Part shown: positions 9,072-17,016 of the stretch, in pieces
How the letters are laid out: each line of letters starts with the position of its first letter
Numbering within the stretch: position 1 is the first letter of the stretch
Notes under the pieces: model-generated
What the model saw: only the letters and a program-made list of their open reading frames with translations
The model's database searches: none
What the model was told of the DNA's origin: nothing
Made by a program: the position numbers and the translations under genes
NCBI GenBank assembly: GCA_002081555.1
Contig: MZNV01001274.1
Location: 1 to 22,064, forward strand
DNA: 22,064 bases
Origin: Protostelium mycophagum
Taxonomy: Eukaryota; Evosea; Variosea; Protosteliida; Protosteliaceae
Direction: 5' to 3'

Positions 9072-11042
9072 ATGCCAACGAATAGAGATCGCATCAAGAG
9101 ATTATCATTTCCACCTCGATCACCTACAAGTCCAGATCAATTGAAGAGATCATCATTTCCAGGTATCGACTAAAATCATGTCCTCTAATCCCTAAACAAA
9201 GCAGCGAGCATCACTGGTTCATCTCTCGATGCTAATTCTCCAGCAGTATCGAACTTCTATGAGGCAATTGAAGCCGGTAATCTCCAATCGGTGATCCTAT
9301 TCTATGGACTGTTAGAAGCTAAATCAATTCAACTGCCGCCACCAACTACCAGCGAAGAATTCCAAGAAGAGTCCAGAATGTATGTGACACGCAACCTCTT
9401 TCGTTCAAAATTGACATCTAAAATGAATGATGCGCTGACTCGTCAAGCTATGCGGAAAGCTGCCGAGATTGCGACAATTGTTCTGTCTGCACTAGACGCA
9501 AATTAAGAAACACGCGTCTCGGCCCTGCAGCCGCCCTGTTCAGTGTGAGGGGCGCATCACAACAAAAGAGGCCGATTGTGGAGAGGTCCATCTTCCACTT
9601 GGCGGCAGAAAGCGGCTCCGACAGGATCATGTCTTTCTTGATGAGCAGACTTCCACAAAAAGTATTAGAAGGGTGCGTCATCTGGATGTCTTTGTGACAT
9701 GGAGATATCACTCTCTAAAGTGCAGCACACAAGTTCGAGCCGAGAGCATTTTAATACATTGCGCAGTTATTGTGGGCTCATACTGCGGCATAGCCGCAGC
9801 ACCAAATTTGTAGTGTTGGTGTTTTTGAACATACCATTTTGGCGGGAAATATTATATTCTTGGATTAAGAACATAGTAGGTATCCAAGAGATATTCTGAA
9901 TCGACGAGATTATAGAGGTTTGACTTGTGTCATGTTAGCTGTGGAAGGTCGGTTCTTTGATTCAAAGTTTGAATGCATCATTTTAGCGGGAAATATTATG
10001 ACCCTACAACGATTGAATTTTTCAGGGAATCACTACAAAGTGTTATCGTGGATATTGGAACAACCAAATATTGACATCACACATGACTCATGCATTTACA
10101 CCCTGGACCCACTCTGGCAAGGTCATTCCCCCTTCTCGAGAGCTCTTCAGGTACACAAAAATTACTATTGTTGATCTGTTGTGAGGAACTATAGTGGTTG
10201 CGGCTGCAGCACAGCTGCCCTTTGTAGTCTGAGAAGAATAAAGTCTGTCCATGCTGCTGCGGCGAATGAGCCTTATTGTGCCAAAACTTCATTATACAGC
10301 TCAATCTCTTCAACAAGCCATTCTCATTCGAATAGGACGAGAGGATATCATGTGCTGACGTCATATTTCGGAGTTTTCCGGAGTCATGTGAGGAGAAAAA
10401 CGACCGAGGATTGACACCACTACACTACCTCATATTAAAAGTAATTATTCACGTTAAACTACCGCAAATCCTCACGGTACCGTCGTCCTCAAAGAAACTG
10501 AAATCGCCAGGGAGCTTCGGAGACATCAATCCAACGGCTCTTGACGTATTCAAAGTCTCAAAATCTTCACACTCACGACCCGGCGGGGGCAACCCCGATA
10601 CACTACGCCTGTCTGTACAGTGACGCGTCACTCTTGCCCTTACTCCTTGTACACGGAGCTGACGTGGACGCTGTGGATCATCGCAATAGAACCCCCTTCT
10701 TATACTGTTTAATATTGGCGGCGGGGAGGATGAACGCCGCAGAAATTTTGGCGGGAAAATCGTGTGAACCGGCGGAGGGGGTCATGGTGGGTGATGATCT
10801 ACAACGACACTTTTCCTGCGGCTTTGCCGCAACCACAGAACAAAGCAGAGCCATTCACCACACAGAAGGCAAGATTCAACCTCTAAACTGTGATGTAGAT
10901 GCCAAATCACAGCCATCTTTACATGAAAGCATCATATTTAGCAGCAAGAGGAGCAACAAGAGACGTCATCGACACTTTTGGGATGAGCGCAAAGCACTAT
11001 GTCGGGTCCACCATATTATCTTATGTATATGAAGAAGTGTAG
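9072..11042 (+). CDS. Ankyrin-repeat protein
   Basis: Nine exons (9072-9162, 9202-9379, 9448-9672, 9877-9947, 10026-10150, 10244-10351, 10393-10440, 10511-10786, 10899-11042) join in phase to 421 aa. Ankyrin units can be read after splicing: RSIFHLAAESGSDRIMSFLM, DYRGLTCVMLAVEGGNHYKV, NDRGLTPLHYLILK, PAGATPIHYACLYSD with VHGADVDAVDHRNRTPFLY, and a final degenerate unit with SYLAARGATRDVIDTFGMS. Such repeats are protein-binding scaffolds, probably cytoplasmic as no signal peptide or membrane segment is seen. The N-terminus is Ser/Pro/Arg-rich (KRLSFPPRSPTSPD). Before the repeats, CRDCDNCSVC packs four Cys in ten residues and might bind metal. No enzymatic domain is visible. Introns are 39-204 bp, several longer than elsewhere; three carry GC-rich hairpins. 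Least certain are the intron ends around 10151-10243 and 10787-10898. Confidence 0.75.
9784..9798. repeat. GC-rich mini-hairpin in ankyrin intron 3
   Basis: TGCGGC-ATA-GCCGCA lies in the 204-bp intron 9673-9876 and is followed by GCA, as at 8016-8030. An E2F-like TTTGGCGGGAA (9838-9848) lies 39 bp downstream in the same intron. Confidence 0.7.
10206..10218. repeat. Mini-hairpin in ankyrin intron 5
   Basis: GCAGC-ACA-GCTGC lies in the 93-bp intron 10151-10243, preceded by TTGCGGCT. It has the same stem and loop design as the other hairpins, with G-to-A changes that are compensated on the other arm. Confidence 0.55.
10817..10831. repeat. GC-rich mini-hairpin in ankyrin intron 8
   Basis: TGCGGC-TTT-GCCGCA lies in the 112-bp intron 10787-10898. 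The stem is identical to the copies at 8016 and 9784; only the loop differs. Confidence 0.7.
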
Positions 11043-11237
11043 ATCAGCGAGTTGTTCGATTTGAATTTAAAATTATGGCGGGAAAACAAGCCGGCATGAA
11101 TCAACTCATCTCACACTTGAGATTTGAATTTTCAATTTGTCGAAGTGTAGAGGTCACGCCAAAGTGCAGTCCAAATAGTTGATCACCTTGCTCTGTATCA
11201 ATTGATTGAATGCTTGATTCTGTCCAATTCTTGTATT

Positions 11238-11801
11238 TCATTTCGATTTTGGCGACATGGACTTCAGCACTTTGGCTGTACTCTTGTGATCATCGGCTAT
11301 GTCGATGAAGTCGAAGACAAAGGCACCATTCTTGTCAAGTAGCGGTCCGACATAGTTCTTGAATTCATCATGATGTGGGTCGAATTTCTTGAAAAAAGGT
11401 TTCCCAACGTAGTAGTCTCTGTCTGAGGTATTTGAAAAGGCCAAAATGAATCCTGCACGATTCAATTTCGCTTTATTGATGCCGATTGTCTTACCGTGTG
11501 TTGTGTTTTGAGCGAGGCCCTCTGGGCTGTTGTTGATTCCGTGATACAGACTTCTGATGTATGGGGTCCTTGTTCCTGGGGTCACGCAGAGATCTTTCAA
11601 AGCCATAAACCTCTTCACGACTTCATTCTGTTGGGCCACCGTCGTCGTTGGCGCGAATCGAAATGATACAAAGTGGTGCACCAAGCCTTTGTTTGCCGCC
11701 CATCTCGAGTAAATCGCCACCACCATACAGAGTACAAAAACAATTGATATGATCCTCACATCAGCGGGAAGGCGTTCTAAGACCTCAATGATGGAGGACA
11801 T
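11238..11801 (-). CDS. Membrane-anchored Dabb (stress-responsive A/B barrel) domain protein
   Basis: This is a single exon of 187 aa, the only intact gene here without introns. The start is the first ATG (11799-11801); the frame is open further upstream but without a sequence resembling the family. A membrane helix near residues 16-36 (RIISIVFVLCMVVAIYSRW) is followed by VHHFVSFRFAPTTTVAQQNE, a central GINNSPEGL, GFILAFSNTSDRDYYVGKP and DPHHDEFKNYVGPLL. That is the order of a dimeric alpha/beta-barrel Dabb domain (VHxVxFKF, then FxxxDRDxYxxHPxHxxF). Dabb proteins range from plant stress proteins to polyketide cyclases, so the reaction cannot be named. The C-terminus is basic. A GCGGTATCTTTACCG inverted element lies about 205 bp upstream. 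Confidence 0.85.
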   Translation of the reverse strand: MSSIIEVLERLPADVRIISIVFVLCMVVAIYSRWAANKGLVHHFVSFRFAPTTTVAQQNEVVKRFMALKDLCVTPGTRTPYIRSLYHGINNSPEGLAQNTTHGKTIGINKAKLNRAGFILAFSNTSDRDYYVGKPFFKKFDPHHDEFKNYVGPLLDKNGAFVFDFIDIADDHKSTAKVLKSMSPKSK

Positions 11802-12227
11802 GATGTTGTTTGTCTTTTCGTGGCGACTTTGTTGCGTTTGTGGTTGTGGAACCAAGGAATTTTTGGCCCCAAACTGATGTCGGCAAGCTGCGCATTTTGA
11901 AAATCGGACAACAAATTCCAAAGGCACATCTCCTGCAGCCTCCATATCGAGGCTATAACCGGGGAATTGTGAAGGTAAAAACTCCCATGAAGGACCGTAA
12001 AGAATGCGGTATCTTTACCGTAGGTTTGTTTTGAAGGCGAAGTGTGGGATGTTCAGATCAGTTGTATTTTCGTATCTGCAAAACATGGATCACCTTTCTT
12101 GCGCAATGTCTTGAACTAAACCAAGCGCAAAATAGATTACTTTCAAGCAACCATTATTCTTTTGGTGTTTTATTTGAAGACAGAAAGTCCGCGTCAGCCG
12201 ACTGACAACAAAGAACTAGTACAGATT
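11802..12227. other. Region between the Dabb and FAD-monooxygenase genes
   Basis: Both genes read leftward, so this 426-bp stretch is the Dabb 5' flank and the monooxygenase 3' flank. GCGGTATCTTTACCG (12006-12020) is a near-palindrome related to the CGGTAAGA elements. No supported coding region is seen. Confidence 0.45.
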
Positions 12228-13682
12228 TCATTTCCATTTATATCTATCTAATCCCATTTCATTCGGTTTGTCGTCTGGTACCATATACTTTTGCACATTG
12301 AACAAGCTCATCACACTGCCAACCAGACAAGCAAAAGTTCGGATCAGTAAGATGCCCATGAACCATTGTGGATTCTGGAGTCCCGCCTCGTTTGGCATCA
12401 GCTTCTGTGCATTGTTGATAAATTCCTTCAGATTTTCTTGGTAAGCACGGAAGGCGGTCACGTGATCCGTGTTGCGGCATATTTCTCCCGCCAAAAAATA
12501 AGCACCAGTGATGGCCGTTGAAGTGCCCATGCCTGAGCAGGAAGAGGGACAATACGCAGCATCTCCCACAAGTGCCACTCTTCCCCTGATGACGTCATCA
12601 TTTGTAACAAATTATTTCAATAATTATTGGGATATCTGTATAGTTGAATTATAAATATAAAACTCTCACTTGCTCCATGACTTGAGTTTGATGACGGCCA
12701 CCTCAGATGCATAGAAGTCTTGACACGTCATCATACTCTCCAGAATACGTGGCACCTCCCATCCAACATCCGTAAATATCTCCCTCATCTTCTCCCTCAC
12801 TGCCTGTCCTTTCAGGACCTTGAACTCCTTCTCTATAGTCAAGTGATCTCTTCTGACGTTCATGAGAACGGTGGTTCCGCCCTTTCCGTTGGGTCTCACA
12901 AGAATGGAACGACCCCCTGGGACGTGGAGCCAACGGGCCCACAAACCAGTGTCCAAGTTAGGAATGGAGAAGTAAGCTTGGTACTGTCAAATATCAGCAT
13001 CCAGTTGGACACTTCAGTCCTCTTGGAACACACGCCTCTTTTAATTATTCGACGGCGAAGATACAGATGAAAAATTACCAAACCAAGAGGTTGAAAGGAG
13101 TGCTCTGCATCTTCTGGGAAGATTAAACTCCGTGTCTTTGAATTGATTCCATCAGCCTGTGTATGTCAGAATGGCACCTCTTTTGTCGACACCCACCCCA
13201 ATTACGAGAGAGAAATCTCTGTACTTCCCAGAAGTGTGTAAGTGCACTGTCACCCGGTCCGCCTGCTCGTCGATTTCATCCACATGGTCACCAAAGATGA
13301 TCTCCACATTGTCTTTCACCGCATCATGCAAGATCTTTGCAAGATCTGAACGGAGTATCTCCAGCTCGGCTGAAATGGAGGAGCCCTGGTCTTTGGTTTG
13401 TGCTGGAAAGCTTCCCCAGCGACGATCAGACTGATCAACAAGGGCAGTCCCTGCCTCTGCCGTGGTGGCTTTTCTGACCAGATCCTCTAAACCCATCATA
13501 TCAACGATTTCTCTGCCTGATCCTCTAAGATCAATGTTCTGCCCACATGTCCGAAATTCTGAGGACCTCTCTATGATGACTGATCTCCTCCCGCCCTTAT
13601 GAAGCCAGTATGCCAGCACATATCCTGCAATTCCACCACCACAAATCAAGATAGGTAACTCATCGTTCGGTATGGATATCAT
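12228..13682 (-). CDS. FAD-dependent monooxygenase (PHBH/UbiH-type flavoprotein)
   Basis: Four exons (13682-13197, 13156-13079, 12983-12670, 12585-12228) join to 411 aa, typical for the family. The N-terminal ADP-binding motif is PILICGGGIAGYVLAYWL (GxGxxG at residues 15-20) with the ribose-binding Glu in VIIERSSEF. LVIGADGINSKTRSL is the DG motif formed across intron 1. The second FAD motif is GRVALVGDAAYCPSSCSGMG (about residues 293-312). The enzyme should use NAD(P)H and O2 to hydroxylate a small organic molecule; the substrate is unknown. The C-terminus has a hydrophobic stretch (FMGILLIRTFACLVG). The start is the ATG at 13680-13682; the frame upstream has only a GTG. Introns are 40, 95 and 84 bp; the last ends in TGATGACGTCATCAG. 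Confidence 0.9.
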
Positions 13683-13993
13683 TTTCTCTTCGTGGTTCTT
13701 CACTATCTGAGGTCGTGATTCTGATCATCGTGAATGGAATCGGACATACCGGAGAACCCTCGGACGGAGTCAGGAGGCCGATGTCAGAATTCAGCCGCAA
13801 GCGTCCGTCGACAATCGAGCCAAACTCTTGTATTAATAACTTTCCAGACTTGATGTATTAATATTAACCCATGAAGAGAATCGCATAAAGACATCTCCGA
13901 AGGAGTTTCCAAGGTCACTTTTTTTATTATTTATTGCAAAATTGCTTTTATTTTTGGGACGAGCGGAATTTCCTCATACTTCAGTCGAGTCCA
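13683..13993. other. FAD-monooxygenase 5' flank / SLC35F 3' flank
   Basis: This 311-bp stretch has no supported gene. An AT-rich stretch at 13917-13955 probably contains the SLC35F 3' processing signals on the minus strand. No CGGTAAGA element is seen here. Confidence 0.45.
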
Positions 13994-16136
13994 TCATAAA
14001 TCCGGATCCACCTCTTCCTCGTCTTGTAATATGACTGGAGCTGTGACTACATCGCCATCTGAAGGCCAACAACAATTACGTCAGTACAGATGTTGCGTGG
14101 ATCATGATCATCGTGACATGACATGATTTCACACCTCAAGATGATGAACCCGGTCACAACCCCAATTGTTCCCAAGACTTCCCATTCCGTGTAGACCGAA
14201 TCATGTAATAAATAATCTGTTATAGCCCCGACAGGAATAGTGATCATCGAGGCTATACTGACAAATAACGGATTCGTCACTAGAGAAAATCAGAAATTTC
14301 ATTGAACTTTACAAGACATTTCGATGAAATTTCCAAGCGTAAATAGAAGGCAAACCTGCTGAGCCAAAGACAAAGAAAGAATTCATCAGGAATGAGATAA
14401 GTTGTATCAGAATGAAAATGAGGGTGACCCAAACCCCCTTCGGCAGCTCAAAGATCTGTACATATCAGAGATCTATTTAGATCTTGAATCTACAACGCAC
14501 CTCCACGCCGGAAAAATGCATAATGATTATTCCGATGGGAAAAACCACGGTATTGAAAATACCTTGCAATGTGCATTGTACAGTGCAAGACAATAACTCC
14601 GAATCTCCATCACCCATCATTCTCTTGATGAAAACGATGTACAATGAGTACGTCAACCCGCTATGACGTCATCAATTATCCGGTGACATCATCGGAAATC
14701 TCGCACCTCATCAGGGAGCTGGCCGCTCCAAGAGCTGAAGTCTCTGCTTGGAGAAAACCCGAAGAGGCTGGGATCTGTGTTATGGGGCGCCATGGTATCA
14801 GATCTGACAGAGCGATCACAATGACACCGGCTGTCAAAAATGTCAAAAACGAAGTGTCTTGGGAATGATTGGCAGATGTCTTGTCCTACAGTTGCGTCCA
14901 TATGAGAATAAGACGATCTGACTCACCCAGACACAAAAGCACGGAAGACATCTTCAGGTGGGAGTAAGGCTCGTTCAAAATTTTAATAGAGAGCAGGTAA
15001 ACAAATACACAACTGCCGTTCCAAATACAGATGACCACCGACACATCAACCTGCCTGAATAAAAACACTTAAAATTTTAAAAAGACCTACCAAAGCAAGA
15101 GCTCGATAATAAAAATACATATTACAAAACCATAAGAATGTGAGTAGTCCAGTGTTGATGCACACGTAGCGCTTGGGAAGGGTGTGACCTTGTCTGTCTA
15201 CAACTGATCTCTTGTAGAAATCCTTGAAGAGTTCCATGAAGGTGAATTTCTGCCGGCTGAGATGACGTCATCACACGTGAAAAATGTCGACGAGAAGATG
15301 AGTGATGATGACTGGGGAAATTATGTCGACGATGATGAGGTCAGAGCGCGAACCTCGAGCTGAGCTCCTCAGGGCCGAATTTTTCTCGAAAAGCCGGAGA
15401 AGCGCGCCATGCAGAGATGTATAGGGGTAACACAAAGGTATTGATGGTCAGAAGTATCCCTTTTGGTGTAAATAGATTGTTCTTTATTCATAAATCAAAT
15501 TATTTATTTGAAGAAATGTCGAGGTGGCAGTTTTGTTAATGATGTACATCATCAAATGAACAGAAGTGATTTGTCGCAGGTTTGGGCAGATTCACCTTCA
15601 TGGAGTTTCACACCTGAATTCGAATAGGGCAAAAGTTTCACAATGATAAACATGTGCCGACTCTTTCTTCCCTTCATTCTTGGACAGAATGAACATTGTT
15701 TGAAAAGAATGGACTTCGGTTTGGATATGGTTTACTTTAAAGAAAAGCACTCACATGTTAGGAAGTATGGTTTATCATAACTGTCTTCCGTCTGTATCAG
15801 TCTGGCTAATTCGGCACTGGACACCCAACAAATCACGATTCCCGCGACTATGATGAGATTCGTAATGATTTGACGGTGATTATGCACAAGAGCACCTTCC
15901 ATACGATCAATACCGCTTGAAGATTGATCACGCAAACCTTTAATGCGTGAGAGCAGACATCTCAGTCTCTGAGCGGTTCCTTCAACCTTCATTCGATCCA
16001 TTTTGTGATCGTCCGAGAAATGTTCATTGGAATTATGACGTTGTAGATTCCTAAATTCAAATATAAATAAAAACAATCCCAGAAGACATTCAGATGCGAT
16101 GATGTTCCATCCATCCAACTCCTTCCTTGGGAACAT
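13994..16136 (-). CDS. SLC35F5-like drug/metabolite-superfamily transporter
   Basis: Nine exons (16136-15755, 15459-15354, 15256-15091, 15050-14927, 14830-14707, 14660-14501, 14455-14356, 14279-14133, 14058-13994) join in phase to 457 aa. The order of segments follows human SLC35F5 as I remember it: IIVAGIVICWVSSAELARL then YDKPYFLTW (TM1 and the KPFF motif), INTFVLPLYISAW (TM2), FLWFCNMYFYYRALALV, MSSVLLCLAGVIVIALSD, GLTYSLYIVFIKRMMGDGD, GVWVTLIFILIQLISFLMNS, NPLFVSIASMITIPVGAITD and an acidic tail (QDEEEVDPDL). Such EamA-fold proteins have about ten helices and sit in endomembranes. The substrate is unknown. The N-terminus is uncertain: an extra hydrophobic stretch near residues 15-28 may be a hidden intron, and the ATGs at 16001 or 15992 are alternatives. 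Intron 15460-15754 is unusually long. Confidence 0.82.
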
Positions 16137-16198
16137 GACCTGATGATACTGATTTTATTGTACAATTAGGATTAAGCGTACAATAGGGATGCAACTCA

Positions 16199-16723
16199 TC
16201 ATTTGCCAGAGAAGGGCTTGAGGAGGCCAGCAGCCTTGCCCAAAAAGCCGATAAACTCTGTCATGACCTGTCCGATTCCACTGAAGAGTCCATTCATGGT
16301 GTCGCCAGAGCAGTAAACCCACTGTCCAGAGGCGGCGTTGATTGCGGCGGCTATGTCAGAGGCTTGGCAGGTAAGAGGCACACTGAATGTGGCGGCGATA
16401 CCACCCTGATCCGGTCATTTTTCGATCTAAGAATGGTGTAAAAGTGGACATACGTAGTTGTCTGGAATGGCTTGCCAGTTTGTAACGAGACATCCACGAC
16501 CACGAACGTTGTCCAAGAGACCTCCAGCCCAGCTGCCAGTGCCTTGAGCAGAAGGCATCATGTTTCCTTGGATATAGACACCGGTGAAATGAGCGATGGG
16601 GCCGCTCTTCATGGCACACTGGCTGGGAGGAACATCGTTGCGGCGGTGTTCTTCCACGACAGGTGATTGGATGGCGCTGTTGATCAACAGAACGATGACG
16701 AAGGCGGTCGTGAGACTCCACAT
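16199..16723 (-). CDS. Small secreted protein, family unknown
   Basis: Two exons (16723-16454, 16405-16199; 48-bp intron) join to 158 aa. A signal peptide (MWSLTTAFVIVLLINSAIQS) leads into a hydrophilic linker. A Gly-rich core (HFTGVYIQGNMMPSAQG, then WAGGLLDNVRGRGCLVTNW) is followed by GGIAATFSVPLTCQASD, GQWVYCSGDTM, and a hydrophobic, Gly-containing C-terminus (FIGFLGKAAGLLKPF). Four Cys could form two disulphides. I do not recognise the family; the layout is loosely like small secreted effector or killer-type folds, but no key motif supports that. Its 5' flank carries the CGGTAAGA inverted repeat, which groups it with the secreted digestive genes. The ATG at 16721-16723 is the first in frame. 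Confidence 0.7.
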
Positions 16724-16771
16724 GATGAAGATGATCGAGAAAGTGGTTACAGCCGAAGCAATTATATCTTG

Positions 16772-16779
16772 CGGTAAGA
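16772..16779. promoter_or_regulatory. CGGTAAGA element, upstream of the 158-aa secreted protein
   Basis: It lies about 50 bp upstream of the ATG, on the near arm of the inverted repeat, within CGGTAAGAACCG. Confidence 0.4.
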
Positions 16780-16891
16780 ACCGTGTCACAGAAATTTCTT
16801 GAAGCGAAAAGTGTTTGAATTTTACAAAACACGCCAAAAACGGTTTTCAACGTCAAGTGTCAAAGTAAGTGAGAAATTAATGTGACACGGT

Positions 16892-16899
16892 TCTTACCG
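16892..16899. promoter_or_regulatory. CGGTAAGA element (reverse), far arm of the inverted repeat
   Basis: TCTTACCG lies about 170 bp upstream of the 158-aa gene ATG and 118 bp beyond the stop of the 620-aa gene. Confidence 0.35.
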
Positions 16900-17016
16900 C
16901 AAGATAATTGCTCACCACAGCCTCGTGATAAAAATGAGAGCAACCAGACACCCTTGACCCAAAACGATACAGCACCCGGTACTTTGTACATAATGTTTGT
17001 GATACCAGCCACTTGT

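Larger units (their letters stand above)
16765..16906. repeat. Perfect 26-bp inverted repeat with CGGTAAGA cores
   Basis: The arms at 16765-16790 and 16881-16906 are exact reverse complements over 26 bp, separated by 90 bp. Each arm contains CGGTAAGAACCG (CGGT-N4-ACCG, positions 16772-16783 and 16888-16899) flanked by TTGC and TGTCAC. No terminal duplication or transposon sequence is seen around it. Confidence 0.8.
16724..17016. other. Regulatory spacer with inverted repeat, between two secreted-protein genes
   Basis: This 293-bp spacer lies between the 3' end of the 620-aa gene and the start of the 158-aa gene, both leftward. It holds a perfect 26-bp inverted repeat around a 90-bp spacer. 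No coding region was found. Confidence 0.5.

Noticed and set aside
10294-10351. Alternative frame through the ankyrin exon reading LQQAILIRIGREDIMC
   Set aside because: It looks protein-like but cannot be joined in phase to the following repeat (NDRGLTPLHYL); the other frame joins on both sides.
12720-13070. Plus-strand ORF of 116 codons opposite the FAD monooxygenase
   Set aside because: It is the antisense shadow of exon 3 and intron 2; it has no domain and the minus strand is clearly coding.
13683-13703. N-terminal extension of the FAD monooxygenase from a GTG codon
   Set aside because: There is no ATG in the extension; the ATG at 13680-13682 gives a normal distance to the FAD-binding GxGxxG.
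14689-14901. Minus-strand ORF of 70 codons within the transporter
   Set aside because: It is the wrong frame through an intron and exon; the family frame (AGVIVIALSD) starts only after the acceptor at 14831.
15298-15460. Plus-strand acidic ORF starting MSDDDWGNYVDDDE with an apparent 34-bp intron
   Set aside because: It is antisense to an exon and intron of the SLC35F gene, whose frame there (INTFVLPLYISAW) matches the family. The ORF stops after 37 codons and has no homology I can see.
15600-16136. Separate short membrane-protein gene upstream of the transporter
   Set aside because: Its WVSSAEL and YDKPYFLT motifs are TM1 of SLC35F5-like transporters, and a phase-correct junction joins it to TM2 at 15459, so it is exon 1 of that gene.
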